Shown here piece by piece: positions 10,370 through 22,378 of a stretch of DNA of 64,000 nt. Origin of the DNA: Ligula intestinalis (Eukaryota; Platyhelminthes; Cestoda; Diphyllobothriidea; Diphyllobothriidae); the NCBI GenBank assembly GCA_036362985.1, contig JAYGXS010000004.1, positions 11,933,462-11,997,461 of the forward strand, read 5' to 3'. The translations under genes were made by a program, and so were the position numbers. The notes below the pieces were generated by a model. The model searched no databases. It saw nothing but the letters and a program-made list of their open reading frames with translations, and was not told where the DNA came from. How positions within the stretch are numbered: position 1 is the stretch's first letter; each line of letters starts with the position of its first letter.

Positions 10370-10690
10370 ATACTCCAATCAGCGTCCCAACAGCACATCT
10401 TGTTAGGTAGGCTTGCGCGTGCGTGCGTGGGAGCGTCCTAAAGGTCACAGTAAGAAGGAGCCATTGCAGTCTGACTCTCAGTTCGCTAACCAGTCAGCCA
10501 CTCCACACAACAAAACACACACTGGGCTGGCTGCGCGGTTGGAGTTATTCCGTCAGTTGGCAACCCTCTAAGCCGCGACTTTTAGTGCCTAGGGGTTGAT
10601 CTCATTCTCGCCCCCAACTGCCAGCATCGAGCAACCACCTAGTTGATCGGTAGCCTGAAACGCGATGGGCACATTGGCTGACACCCACAC
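10370..10690 (-). repeat. Inverted copy of the repeat at 1380-1740
   Basis: Reverse complement shares GGAGCCATTGCAGTCTGACT-type blocks and CCGTCAGTTGG with the first-kilobase copy. It separates the two repeat B copies. Confidence 0.65.
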
Positions 10691-10734
10691 ATACGCACAC
10701 GCACCCGCCCACATACGCACACGCCCACGCACGC

Positions 10735-11280
10735 GCCCACATACACACACGTGTCCGGCGTGACCACACAGTTCCTTTTGGCGGCCAATAAAATCATTCG
10801 ACAGCGTGTTGGCTTGGATGCAAACTCTAACGACTGTCAGAGTCGGCCATCCTTCACCAATCGAGTATATGCGTGACAGTTCGACCGTAGATTCTGTCTA
10901 AGTTCACCCTGTGTCTCACAAGAGGGTGGGTGGGCGCAGGAACGATGAAATGCGTGTTAATTAGTTTAGAGTGACGAGAGACTTGAAATATATCTATGGC
11001 AGCATCTCCACCCTCGCCCACCTGAACCCGATCTCTCGGGCCTGGGTCAAAAAGAGCAGAGGCGGTAAGGTGGGTGGCACGGCGTGATCCTGTACCTATT
11101 CGTGCAACCGGATTTCGAACGTGTGGCTCTTGTTATGTGTACGCATTTTCACTAACCTATGCCGTACCTTGAACTATCCTCCGTGCTTGTCTGTCACGTG
11201 GCTCACTGTGGGAACCCGAGAATATTCACATTTATTTGGTGTCACCCATTAAAGGTTCAGACTACTCTGTTTGCCATGCC
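10735..11280 (+). repeat. Repeat B, copy 2
   Basis: Same orientation as 9556-10285, about 1 kb downstream, with strong divergence. Open frames in it are not shared with copy 1. Confidence 0.8.
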
Positions 11281-11449
11281 TATAGCATGCGTAATCTCAT
11301 CTCAATTGAAAGTATTTATTAGAGTTTCAATATTAGTGTCACAGGGAGTAGTCTCCACCTCATTCTCATACACAAACCTTGTGTTTGGTCTAGAAGTGGA
11401 TGGCGTTCAGAGTAAAGCAGCTCCGAAAAAACGTGAAGCTACATGATTG

Positions 11450-11650
11450 CACCTCCCAAGGGATTATTTGCGAATGTAGCCTGCATCGAATAGTATAGGC
11501 AAATAGTATTGCCGGCAAAGACCAAGGAGACTGGATTAGACATTTCTGACTTATTAGCCGTCATCAGCCAGTCATACCCAGACTCAATTGGTGCTAACTT
11601 TTGATCAGAGTCTAACGTCCTAACCACTGAGCCACGAGCACGTTGCACCG
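11450..11650 (-). repeat. tRNA-derived SINE-2
   Basis: Read on the minus strand it begins CGTGGCTCAGTGGTTAGGACG, a good RNA polymerase III A box. A decayed B-box region follows, then the family body GGTATGACTGGCTGATGACG and a 3' part including CAGAAATGTC and TTTGCCGGCAA. Related copies lie at 19790-19905, 56900-57065 and 63045-63275. The body distinguishes this family from SINE-1. Confidence 0.8.
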
Positions 11651-14600
11651 AATGTTATGGAGTTTTGTTCAAACTGGTTCACCCGAAAATCAACTAAGAG
11701 GGCAGAATACAGGTTTCTTAGCCCACCATCATAAACATTTCATGAAAATGGTAATTTTCCATTCCAATAATAGATTCGCATTATGCTTTGTATGCTCTGT
11801 TTCAGAACATTAAAATATGGGAATTCCGATCGCAACAAATGGTTTCGCAAACTATCCTTTTCCGAATTTCACCCGAAAACTGGAGAAATCACATCGAAAA
11901 ATTAGAAAAAAGTCATGAGCTCTTAAAGTCTTTAGTACCCTACCGACAGTTTACTGTGAAAAAAGAGAGTTTATCAACCCTGACTTGTGAAAACCGGAAA
12001 AGGGGGCACTAATAAAGGGACGTAGTTTGAAAGCTATGAACATACCGGACTTCTCGTGATCCGCCGAATGATCTCTAAAATGGAAAGCTGAGAATTTAGA
12101 CACTGTCTCGCCCTGTAAAGTCTCTGAATGGAGATACAATAGAAGAGTGATTAGTAAGTTTCAGAAAACAATGTGACAAAATCGACGGAAGAGCCGTATT
12201 CGTCAAAAGGTGCTTCATGATTTAGACAAATCCTGATAATCGAAGTCCCTCCTCCTTTCATGATTGAAAAACTCTACCACTTAAGCAGGAAAAGACGTTG
12301 AATGATGGAGTAACTAGAATCGAACCGTTTCGCCTACATACATTTGATTACCGATTAAATTTAAATGGTGGGTTCCAGAAAGAAAAAGAAAAGATTGCTT
12401 GACAGTTACAATTCATTTTTTGAACGGATCACTGAGTACAATAAGAAACATGTGTAGCATTTATAGGATGATTTGGATGCACGCTAATATTTTCATAAAA
12501 AGTAGCATCCCGGCAATCCTGACAGATAGATCCTTTTGTTATGAGATTATTAGTTGGCGAACTACATCTCATTCTTCCACCGCCATGACTTAATCAACAG
12601 TGCTGTCGCGGTGTGAGAAAACCACTTTGACAGATGGCCTACAAGCAATGAATTGGTTCACGAGTAGCACGTAGCCTTATCTGAGCACAGTGTCAGCACT
12701 GAATAGGTAGGCGGGAGATCAGTGCACTCGCTAACAGATTGCGGACAAAAGGCCCCTTATCCGAGCAGCCCGTGACTCACGCGCTTGTCATTGCCATTAA
12801 AGGGTTTTGACCTCTAAAAAGTTATAAAATTAACGTTATCTCTTTTCACTTCTGTTATAAGTCTAACCACCCTCGTCCAGAATTATCTCCCTGTTTATTC
12901 TACTTACTTGTGTTGCTCGCAACTGAATCGATTCCGTTAGACGGCTCCAGGCGTTCCTGGCCGTAGCAAAAGTCCTTGCTGCTTCCATTTAGTTCCTGAT
13001 GGTTGTTCCACCGCAGGGCCTAGGCAGTGCTGAAGTGTGGGAGCGTTCGCCAAACTTTTTTAGGAGGTTTGATGGCCTTTCTCGGCTTTGCATGCAGCGG
13101 CTGAAAAAGGTGCGTGGGCAGGCAGTCCCTGTATGCCGCCCTTAAAGTCACATTATCTTAATAATACCGCCGTCTAGCTAGCTGCCCAGGGTTTTGGTAC
13201 GCCTATAAGCAATTGCGTTTGCGGCCGACTGTGTAGTTGCTGGAGTGTCCCCTAAGTGGGCTGCGTGGTAGAGCGTTGGACCAGCACGGGTAGCCAGATC
13301 AGGGCGTAACGGGTGGTTGCGCTCTCATAACAAATGCCCAACACGCGAAGGGGAAGGGGGCGTGGGGACACGCGCGTAGGTGCCGGTTCACGCCGCGCCA
13401 GCAACCTGCGCCCGATTACGCCTCGATCCTATCTTGGCATCGGGCATAGGTGGGTGTGTATTGGCCCTAGCAACCACTTGGAACCCAAGATCGGACGGAT
13501 GGCGCCTTTGGCCTGCACGCCCAATGTCGCCTGCGGTCAGGCGCTACTTGCCGGCACCCCCTGTCCGTTCTTGCTCAATGGTCTGAGCCACTTACGAACA
13601 CACACAGTCTCGCCTTGCCAGCCCTGCGATGTGCAACCAATCACAGGCCGACCTTACCAATGAACGCGCTCTGTCTCTGTCCTGCTAAAACCTCACTTGG
13701 GATTCCGCTCAGGCGTGTCGCGGCCGGCGACGCCGCCCTGTCCCACGGGCCTCACGGTCGGACGCCATGCAAGATCTATTGACAACCTTCCCCTTATCCC
13801 TTCTGTAAACAACATACTGTTCTGTCTACTCTGCCTTCCCAAGACTTCTCCTTTCTCCTAAGGAACCGGGCCTCGAAGATTGTAGGTGTTAGAGTTAACC
13901 ATATTAGCCTTAAAACCTATAGATGAGGGAATAGATAGGGAGAGTGCGATAGATGCAGCGCAAGTCGATTACCAGTTAAAAGAAGCCCATGCCTAAGTTA
14001 CCCTTCTTGCATCACCATCATCCTTTGGAGCACACGGTGGACATCTGCGGATTACGACGGTTGAACTGCCGGCTGCTGGTGGAGATCAGCACCTTGAATG
14101 TGGCCTTCTTAGTGAATATCTTTATTTCCAGGCCACCTGAAAATTTGTATCAAGAGAGGAGCCCATCCAAAACTAACTGGTTGGTTTCATTGTCCTCTAG
14201 TTTCTTACTCAGCCTCGTCCCATCGACGAAACTCTCTCTCTAATGCCTATGCTGCTGCTCACACACATCCAGCTAAAGGAGCGAAACAGCTTGTTATTAC
14301 TCGTGTCTTTTTTAAACTGTCCTCTGTAACTGTGCTAAAGATTTATCTTGATCATAGATCAGAGCGTTGTCGTTTCTACTGCACATTTTTTGTCGACACT
14401 TCCCGCACTTGGTGGCGCTACACTGCTAAATAGTACTTACTCGAACAATATGAACGCATGATAATTGGGCCAATAGGTGTATAAGTCGGAATTTTCGGAC
14501 CCGTACCAACGACCATCCTCAGAGACCGTGAGAAGGCAACAACAAAATGCATCATGAAAAGTCAATTAGGCAAATATAGGTTTTCAGAAAGTCAGCGTCA

Positions 14601-17160
14601 GGCCTATACAATTGCATAGATGATGAAAATATGGAGTTTAATAGGGTCTATAAGCATTGGAGACCGATCGATGTGTATTTACGCTTCTACTTACTCCTAT
14701 GGAGCGGGGTACACTGGTCTAATAGCGAGGCGATTGAAAAATGGGGTGCGTTAACACATGCCCACCTAGCCAAGTAAAAGTGGAAATAGATCGATGTTGA
14801 ATTCTCGTCTCGCACACATAGTTAATGCTTATCCTCGAGTCGATTCTAGCGAAGCCTTTCAGGTTGTCTACCGGACACCAGCAGCCCATGGCTGCTAGCA
14901 ACAACCGAGGCATTGGCTAAACAGCCAGCGAATCTGGTGCTGTGCTGTCTGTCCGAAGGCGCGTTGCCGTTCGTGGTCGACGCTGACATCAGGTGGTGAT
15001 GGCATTTCGTCCCCACCCCCCTGATGACATTTGGCCCCTCCGCGTACTTGTCTTCACATCTCCTATCCGACAGATGTTTACCGAATTGACTTTTCAATTT
15101 CAACACTGGGACACCCGTAGAACTTAAAATGAAACGTTGTCAAATAAATAGGAGGGGGGGGGGCGTAGGGACTGGGGAGTGTCGTCCACGACAAGTCTGG
15201 GTGCACGCTGCCTCACGACGGGGTGCCGCGTGAACCTAATTCCCAACTCTCCCGCTCGCCTCAGCCCATAAAAAAGGCTGCTGGATCTTACTTGTTTTAT
15301 ATTCAGTTGACTCGCCTAGAGTGAACTGTTCCTATTCCAGCCTCAGATTTGGCAACAGTCTATTATAGGGTAACACCAAGCTAATCAACCCCCCCCCCAG
15401 AATTCTGTAATATAGGACCAGCAGTAATGATAGTTTATTATGCTATATTAGCAGTATTCCGGCAAAGCAGAAGCGAGTAACATATAAATCAGTAGGCTTG
15501 CGAAAATACAATCGCAAGCATCAACTCAGGGTGGGTACACCCTGAGAGCTAGATCGGTTTACAATCAAACGATAATTTATTAGTTAATTTAATTTAACAA
15601 ATTTAATTTACCTAATATATTATTTGCTATTTTTACTTTTAATTTACTTTTCAGTTATCGCGCGCTTTTTCAGTGCTATTTATTACCTTTTTATAATAAT
15701 TACATCTTCTGTTTTCTGTTTTGGTCCTCATGCTCCTTTTACTTTCGCTCCCGCGCCCCCGTACTACCTCATTCATATAACCCTTATCACAATCGGTACC
15801 GTATTGCAGAATTCAGGGGCTCTTTTTGCCATGGTGATATCTATAATCGCCTTTTATTTCCAATTTTAAAGCCCTAGCTGAGGTTTTTATGCTAGAATGA
15901 GTGTTGATAAGTGCTGGTTTAAAAACGGTCCTCAGTCAGGCGTACCCAATCGCAGGTTTGAAGCCCCTGCTTTGAGCATTAAGAGTTTAATGTCCACAAC
16001 TTCAACACTTAGCCACGGGCTGACACCACCTAGGAATCACCTCCTGTAACCCGATTGGTAGGAACAATTTCAATTGATAAAATATTTCTGAAAATCAAAA
16101 TTCCTTTTGCCCAGTTGGTATATTCTGTCTTTTCAGACTCAACGAACAACAAGCATTGCTGAATAAACAGCACATGGATAAAACTGTGATCCCAACGGCA
16201 CGCACCTGAAATAGATGTCAACCGTTGGAATTCCACACATATTACCAACTGGTGAATGGGGCACTTTTAGGTTAGCAGAAAAAGCAAGCAAACCGTAGGA
16301 TGTAACACTTATTATCTCAGTCTTTTACCTCTTAGACAGGTTCAAATCCAGTGCTTCCAGTGCTGTAACATCTAAAATGCAAAAGAAAAAAAGGAATGCG
16401 GCCTGTGAAGAAAACCTAAATTACCAAAGAAAACAAACAACGGAGGATAAATAAGGCTGTGTTATGAATGTCACAAAAGAAACCTACACAGTTCATACCA
16501 TTCATAACCAATGTCACTGTGACTTTCAATTTACTAATGGTGAGTCGATTAAAAGGCCAGCCTTTGCAGTCTACGGAAAATTTGAAAAAAAATACTGAAC
16601 TCTATAATAACGGTTAGTTATCAAGCCCAGAGGCACATCAGCTAGCATATAGTTGAGAGAATGAATTCCTTCCTTCAAGCAGTCAGTCCATAGTGAGAGG
16701 TTTCAACCACGACTTCAATATAAACTGAGAGGGTTCTGGAAGACTTTCATGAGTCCAGTTACATTGGAGTAATGAACTAATGACAGCAGACGTATGCAGG
16801 AACATAAACTAGAGGGTAGACCTAAATTAACAGTTACACAAATATTGTCTGTTGTAGAATGGGCGTAGCGGCTGGCAGGGTCGGTGAATCTGTCTGCCCG
16901 CGCCACAGCACAATCTAACTCCCTTAATACACACAACAGGATCTAAACAACCGGGAGGTTAGAAGAGGCCATCGCCGTCTGACCCCCAGTCCACTCATCG
17001 ACAATTAAATACAGAGCACACAAAACTGATGGCGTGTCTGAGAAGTGAAAGTCCCAGGCTCACATCAAGTATACATTGTAGGAGCTGCATGCAAAAGGAG
17101 CTGAGTAGCAGGCTTGGCTTATGGGCTTAAATAATTACATATATTAAGGAAGTCAAGTTA
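11651..17160. other. Long stretch without supported genes
   Basis: AT-rich and mixed sequence. A GC-rich island at about 13190-13760 has a 109-codon open frame on the plus strand (13334-13663), but its composition is biased, no motif is recognisable and splice sites are lacking. Homopolymer runs occur near 15150 (G) and 15390 (C). Nothing else here reaches a standard that I can support. Confidence 0.4.
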
Positions 17161-17164
17161 GGCG

Positions 17165-17275
17165 AACGAACGTTTTCGATTAATTCATCATCAGGCAATA
17201 CAGTAATATAAGAGAGGGTAGAGTTAACGAATGTTTTAGGCAAACCAAGCAGTAGTAACAAGGGAAAAAGGGGGA
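17165..17275 (-). repeat. PLE-A terminal repeat, left arm
   Basis: Inverted copy of 18270-18395. The shared order is CGTTTTCGATTAATTCATCA, GGCAATACAGTAA, GGGTAGAGTTAACGAATGTTT and CAGTAGTAAC. Read on the minus strand it includes CTGATGA ... GAAAACGTTC, a hammerhead-like core whose AACGTT could form a 3-bp helix III. Helix I is weak, so ribozyme function is doubtful. Confidence 0.8.
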
Positions 17276-17306
17276 GAGAGAGGTGTAAAGGGGTCAGATT
17301 CTAGTC

Positions 17307-18269
17307 TTAATTGGGGGCCAGAGAAATGGGGGTGGGGAGGGGGGAGGGGGAAGGAGTCCGACAATTAGTTAATATCGTCCCGTGGTTCTCGTCAAAGTCT
17401 TGTCGGGAGGTAAGAGGACGCAAGGTTTCGACGTCTTGTGACGGCGTCGGTGGCCTTTGGAAGTTTGATGCCGCAGTCTCATCACTGCTTCGCGGCGTAG
17501 TAAGAGGCTTAAGGGCGGATGTTGAAATGGTCTTTGGCCATGAGAGCCTTAAGGCCGCTAGAAATGCTTTCTGTCCATATACAATTGGGTTTGTGAGGCG
17601 TATGGCGACGGCTTCTGCCGTCGCAAGTATCTGTTGATGCAGGAACTTAGAGTGTCTAGTTTGAAATTTATAGACGACTCGAAATGCTTGGTTGACGTCA
17701 ACTCGATGACCGCTGTCTACCAAGTGAGCCAGAATTGCGCTTGATATCGAATTCGTCTCGCCTCTGTTTAACCACGCAGGGTGGTGCTCTCGCATGCGCT
17801 TGGATAGACGCCTAATCGTTCGACAAATGTAACCTGCCCCACAGGAGCATCTAAATTTGTAAATACACATTGATGTGGTTTGGGACGGAAGCCTATCATT
17901 GCCTTCAAGGCGAAGAAGTGGGGTGCTTGAGAACAATAATCTTAACTTTGCTGCTGGATATGTACGCGTGATTGCAGCGTTCAGACGCAGCTGTAGAAGT
18001 TCGCTTGCTGGATAAACTTGAAAAGGCAATTTAAGAAATACGGTTTTCTTCTCAGCCGTCGGCACTTCCGCTCTTGGTGGACGTTCCTCCAGAAACTTAT
18101 CGATGAACTTATCAGGGATACCATTTTCTTGCAAGGTGTTTTTAAGGAGTGTGAGTTCGTCCTCCAGTGTCTCTGGAGAAAATATTCTCCTAGCTCGGTT
18201 CGTGAGGCAGCGGACTAGGCCTCGTTTCTGACTTAGTGGCACAAAACTGTAGAAATTAGTGTGTTGCAC
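17307..18269 (-). CDS. PLE reverse transcriptase C-terminus plus GIY-YIG endonuclease
   Basis: A 320-codon open frame. Residues 1-60 (KRGLVRCLTNRARRIFS, ENGIPDKFIDKF) match the region after RT motif E in PLE/retroviral-like helminth polymerases. A linker follows, then a GIY-YIG nuclease module at about residues 134-215: MCIYKFRCSCGAGYICRTIR, then RMREHHP and HLVDSGHRVD. The module shows the CxC-type Zn knuckle and the distal EH and GH motifs. The usual YIGRT reads YICRT, replacing the Gly of the GIY-YIG core. The C-terminal 70 residues are Pro/Ser/Thr-rich. The frame is intact, but without RT motifs A-D it can only be a remnant. Confidence 0.82.
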   Translation of the reverse strand: MQHTNFYSFVPLSQKRGLVRCLTNRARRIFSPETLEDELTLLKNTLQENGIPDKFIDKFLEERPPRAEVPTAEKKTVFLKLPFQVYPASELLQLRLNAAITRTYPAAKLRLLFSSTPLLRLEGNDRLPSQTTSMCIYKFRCSCGAGYICRTIRRLSKRMREHHPAWLNRGETNSISSAILAHLVDSGHRVDVNQAFRVVYKFQTRHSKFLHQQILATAEAVAIRLTNPIVYGQKAFLAALRLSWPKTISTSALKPLTTPRSSDETAASNFQRPPTPSQDVETLRPLTSRQDFDENHGTILTNCRTPSPSPLPTPISLAPN

Positions 18270-18395
18270 CTTTTCCCCTAGTTACTACTGATTGGTTTGC
18301 CTCAAACATTCGTTAACTCTACCCTCCCTTATGTTACTGTATTGCCTGATGATGAATTAATCGAAAACGATCGAATCCCTAAGCGTTGTTGATTT
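18270..18395 (+). repeat. PLE-A terminal repeat, right arm
   Basis: Inverted partner of 17165-17275. The plus strand carries CTGATGATGAATTAATC then GAAAACGATC, a weaker hammerhead-like core than in the left arm. Confidence 0.8.
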
Positions 18396-18829
18396 GTCTG
18401 CCTCTCCCCTTCCCCCGAATAAGTTGCGCGGGATGGGGTTAATTCTGTGGCTCTCTAAATCGGACAGGGGAATAGGGGCGCTCCACCAAAGTTCTAAAGT
18501 TGGTTCTGCGCATAATGCTTAAAAAGCCTCGAGTCTTAATTCTAACGACAGTTGGACCGCCGGTTTCGACGATGTCCATCACGTGCCTTAGCAGAATGAT
18601 GGCAAACGCGGTGAGATGCGCACGCAAATTAGTTTTACGTGATAGTAGACATGTGTGGCATCTGGCGCACTCTCCCCTCCCAATCTCCCACCTGTGCGCA
18701 GTTGGCTGGTACGGCCAAAATCGCCTCTATAAATGGCACCACGCCCCCCCTATCCCGATATTGCCTCAGTCTTTGGTCCAGCATATCTATCCCACGGACC
18801 GTTTGGGGGACCGATCGAAGATAAACGGA
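18396..18829. other. No recognisable feature
   Basis: Overlapping open frames exist on both strands, but none shows a known motif or splice context. Confidence 0.4.
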
Positions 18830-18960
18830 AACCGCAACCCCAATTTTAACCCTAAATCTATAGTTAACACTGATTTTCACCCCCAGTGGAAACCGAACCT
18901 AAAATGCAACCCTAATTTTCCAGGAACCAGACGGAAGGCCGCATGTACTGCAGGTGGTTC
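18830..18960. repeat. Degenerate CTAACC-type repeat
   Basis: Imperfect AACCCTAA/AACCGAACC units with the word TAGTTAACACT, shared with the sequence that the hAT element interrupts at 2741-2816 and 5498-5520. A third stretch of similar units lies at 61850-61905. Confidence 0.55.
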
Positions 18961-19084
18961 GTTTTTCACATAGGGGCCATATAAGAAATCCTTGCCGAGA
19001 GCATTGAACTAAATTTGCACCCACACCGTCGGATGATATGTGTTTATCTGACTGCACTGAGTCTGTATGTGACCTTCACTACTG

Positions 19085-19265
19085 ATTTGCCAGTATACGT
19101 GGCAAGCCTTGACACCGGCTTTCACTTGCCAATACAAGCGAACATGTGAGTCCCACGAAAAAATTGAGAAGAAGCAGATCACTGGGAGAAAAAGTTGATT
19201 CGCCTCCCGTTTCAAAATCCGTCGTGGATCCATCACCAGAGACCCGGTTCTGCTATAGTCTCCGA
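19085..19265 (-). repeat. PLE terminal repeat with mutated hammerhead core
   Basis: Reads on the minus strand GTCTCTGGTGATGGATCC ... GAAACGGGAGGCGAAT ... CCCAGTGATC ... TTCTTCTCAATT, the same family as 53165-53545 and 6845-7035. CTGGTGA replaces CTGATGA, so cleavage is unlikely. Confidence 0.65.
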
Positions 19266-19789
19266 GGAGGAAAGTACTGTATAAGAAAGTACCGCACGTG
19301 ACCCTCGCGTTTAAACGACTTCACATTCGGGCTACGGGATCCTGAACCGCAATGCTGAAGGTTCAGGCATCCGTTCAAGACCAAGATACATTACTTCAAG
19401 ACGTATATATATCCTGCAAATCAGAATATCAGCTGCATATGTGTTTATCCTTTTTCATCATCAGTGAACCATTGCATTTGGGGCATTAAGTCTATTAAAT
19501 TATGCGTGAACTTCATAATATAATTGAACTTGCGATATTATGGAGAAAAAATACTTTTGGATGAGCAGAGAATGAGAAAGCTTGCCATTTCCTTCCCGTT
19601 CGTTTGCTATTTGTCTCACAGGTCCGGGTTCACATATGGATTTGCAATTAAGGTGCATTAGAAGGGTATGCACCGGTTACCTGTTAATTCAGAATACCTT
19701 TGGTTCAGTGAACTTGGTTTTCAAAAGCCCACTCGACTTCAATGAAATCCGACGAGTTCCGGCCTTGAAATAGGTCCGACAAAGCAAAG

Positions 19790-19905
19790 GGAGACAGGAA
19801 TGGCCATTTTGGTTTATTAAACGTCATCAGCCCGTCCTGCCCAATCCTGGGCGTGGATCACCCTGGATTTGAGCCCGAGACCTTCAGTTCCGGTCTCGTT
19901 TAAAG
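19790..19905 (-). repeat. tRNA-derived SINE-2, partial
   Basis: Minus strand: GGGCTCAAATCCAGGGTGAT (a decayed B box), then GGATTGGGCAGGACGGGCTG and ATGACG, as in the other SINE-2 copies. Confidence 0.65.
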
Positions 19906-22081
19906 AAGATGTTGTGGTTATGTCATTTCTACCCGGTAGGCCGTTTAGACAAGTACGACGCCTCTTAGATATAGGCTGCAGGGGATAAGGTACTTCCTCT
20001 GGAATGTGCACTTTGAAGAACCTACGTCTTGCGTCCGACTATCTTTTGCCTTCTTTTCTGAAAAAGCTGCTAATTCTAAACAACGTTACCTTATTTGCTA
20101 AAGCGCAGTATGTTTTGTTTTTGAGAAGTATGGTTACTTTACTGCTGTAAGACTTTGGGGGACGCAACGCGAGCTAATTTTGCGAATCAGAGATTTTCTT
20201 GAAAAACCCTTGCTTTAATGAGTTAGGGCAGGTATTTTATAAGCCAGTCTCCACGTGGGTCCCTATGCGAGCTACCATTCGGAGCGGACTTTAATTCGGT
20301 ATTTTATATTGAGCCCATTCTCCGTCTCAGTTAAGTCATTGATCTCCAAAAGGAACCGTTTTCCATATATACCCCGTCTCTTAGCAACTGTGAACGATGG
20401 CTTGGATGCCCTCTACTCTTTGACATTGTGCACATACCTGATTTGGTCATAGTTATGCAAATTTTTCATGCACATGCGGCTAGTGCAGGGTCATTACAGG
20501 GATGAATGTGAAACAACACTTACAACCGATCTCATGAAGTGTTAAGCGAAATGCTGAAATTAGGTTTCGATTCGTAAAGACTACTTAATTTGGGTTATTG
20601 TATTGTAACGACCCACGTCTGGGACTTCTTATTAGCAAGGACGGTACCCAAGGCCCGGTCGGCCAGTCAGTGTGTACTCAGACAGTGCACGTTAGCGCAA
20701 GTCATTCGCACACAAAGGCTGAGTGCATTTAAGGAGGAACGCGAGAGACAAAGCCGAGACAATAGGCCAATAATAATTGAGTATACAAGACTGGCCGCAG
20801 CGAGGCGCTTGCGAGAGGCCTTTGCGTGCGTGACTCCTCATGGGAATAGCGGCATTCCCAACAAGTGTTAATCGTTATGTGGTATAATATCAAGATATTA
20901 CAGTCTCGCCAAACTGAGGTCTTTTGAAGGAGCTTCCGTCTCGCTCGCCTGCAAGAGCTGCATGCTGGAAAAGGTTCAACCTATGCAGCATACTTATTTC
21001 CCATTTATTTTAATGGCCTTATAGCTTTCTAGTGTGGTTTACGGGAAACATGCATAAAGATATGCTTTCTTGTACACATTTGGTAGCAACTTTCGTCTTC
21101 TTGAAGTTTTATGCTTAAGGAAGGCATATGCTTTGGTTTTTGAAAATTTTTCATTCCCTTCTTGAGTTGAACCAAACGTGCTGTTATGCTTACCTCCAAG
21201 ATTAACAAATTACCGTTTGTCTACATTCCGTTTAAAACAACTCACGTTTCTGAAATGCTAAGTAGATTTCACATAGTGCCCATATCACTGTGTAATGGGT
21301 TTTTATACAGTAGTAATCAACGTGTGATGCTACGCTCTGTGAACGGAAATTCGACAGTATGATAAAATCCATAGTTAGAAAGTTTTGGAAGCCGAAAAAT
21401 ATCAGTTTCCTCAATATACAATTTAAGGAAGGCGCAATTTACCATCAGGTGAGTACGGGAAAGAGCATTTTTCGTTCATGTTTTTTACAAAATATACTTA
21501 TATTTATAAGAGCATCAGATATCGAAAAGAAACATTGGTAACATGCTCCTATAGGGATCGCGACGGAATCCAAACGCCAAGATGCTATAATATAGGGCCG
21601 GTGCTAATAGGGGTTTTATGGGTGGACCAATACTGGGGCGCAGTCGAGAAAATAGACAATATGGCAAATAATGATAGGAAGTAGAAGATAAATTATTATA
21701 AATAATACATAGGGATGACAAAACGTACGATAATTGAAAAATAAATCAAAATAACTTAAACAATAAATTAAATAAATAAAATAAAATAATAGAATAAAAA
21801 TAAATTATCATTACCACTGGTCCCGTATTACTGAAGTTTGGGAGTTTGGTTTCCATAGTGATCTATCTAATAGACTGTTACCGAAAATTTGCTACCACTT
21901 AAGTAGTAATTTTTTTTACAGAAAGTGCTTTATTCAGACAGAAGCTCAATCAGAAACTTGACACGAGTGACATATCTTGGAGTTGTGTTGGACGATGAAT
22001 AATTTTGCAACCGTACTTAACTAATCTTTTCGGGTCGATAATAAATGTCTGACTTTTGATCATCAGCATAGCTTATGTATG
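19906..22081. other. AT-rich sequence with diverged repeat W
   Basis: No coding region that I can support. Around 20920-21180 the sequence belongs to the AT-rich family W also seen at 22830-23080, 23390-23720, 28890-29130, 30420-31125 and 32180-32440. Shared words describe GGTAGCAACTT, AAGGCAT and GCATGC ... TGCAGG neighbourhoods. A TTTAT/AAATA low-complexity run lies at 21680-21810. Confidence 0.45.
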
Positions 22082-22378
22082 TTAGGCTCTGTTAGGAGCC
22101 AATTCCAGAAATTCTGGCTGATTTAGCCTAAAAACGCGACTACACTTACGGCATGCATCGGAGTGAAGGCGACTTTTTTGAACCTGTTTAATGACCAGTG
22201 AAAGCAGACGGTGATAAAGGCTGGAACATTGGCCTCTGGGTCCCCGGCCTTGTTCACTAGCCGGGGAGGTCAGCGATCGCCCACAGCAACTGCATACAGT
22301 GGAGCCAAGATCGTGGAGTAGACTTGCCGCCAGCATAGCAGTAGCAGAAGCCGCTCCCGCGTTCAAGTACTCGTCCAT
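22082..22378 (-). CDS. Candidate host exon with paired CxxC motifs
   Basis: A 98-codon open frame beginning with ATG, with GC content well above its AT-rich surroundings. It contains CSCCGRSL early and DACRKCSRVF late, so two CxxC pairs are separated by about 45 mostly helical-looking residues, a spacing compatible with a small treble-clef zinc fold. A consensus 5' splice site (GCC then GTAAGTG) occurs inside it near its end, so a real exon might stop there rather than at the stop codon. No family is recognised. It could also be a remnant of an unrecognised transposon. Confidence 0.3.
   Translation of the reverse strand: MDEYLNAGAASATAMLAASLLHDLGSTVCSCCGRSLTSPASEQGRGPRGQCSSLYHRLLSLVIKQVQKSRLHSDACRKCSRVFRLNQPEFLELAPNRA

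Larger units (their letters stand above)
17165..18395 (-). mobile_element. Penelope-like element PLE-A, 5'-truncated
   Basis: A 1.2-kb unit made of one open reading frame between inverted terminal repeats of about 110 bases. The frame keeps the end of the reverse transcriptase and the GIY-YIG nuclease, but the catalytic RT motifs are missing. PLEs are commonly 5'-truncated and carry terminal repeats in direct or inverted arrangement, which fits. Confidence 0.82.

Noticed and set aside
13250..13330. tRNA-like sequence (GTGGTAGAGCGTTGG)
   Set aside because: No acceptable B box follows and the cloverleaf does not close, so it is not strong enough to call a SINE or tRNA.
13334..13663. 109-codon GC-rich frame, possible gene
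   Set aside because: Composition explains its length; no motif, no splice context, and overlapping frames are equally open.
18500..18973. 157-codon plus-strand frame
   Set aside because: It overlaps other open frames and a degenerate CTAACC repeat, without any recognisable motif.
20600..20880. LTR of a retrovirus-like element
   Set aside because: TGTAACGACC ... start looked LTR-like, but no second copy, primer binding site or gag/pol coding is present.
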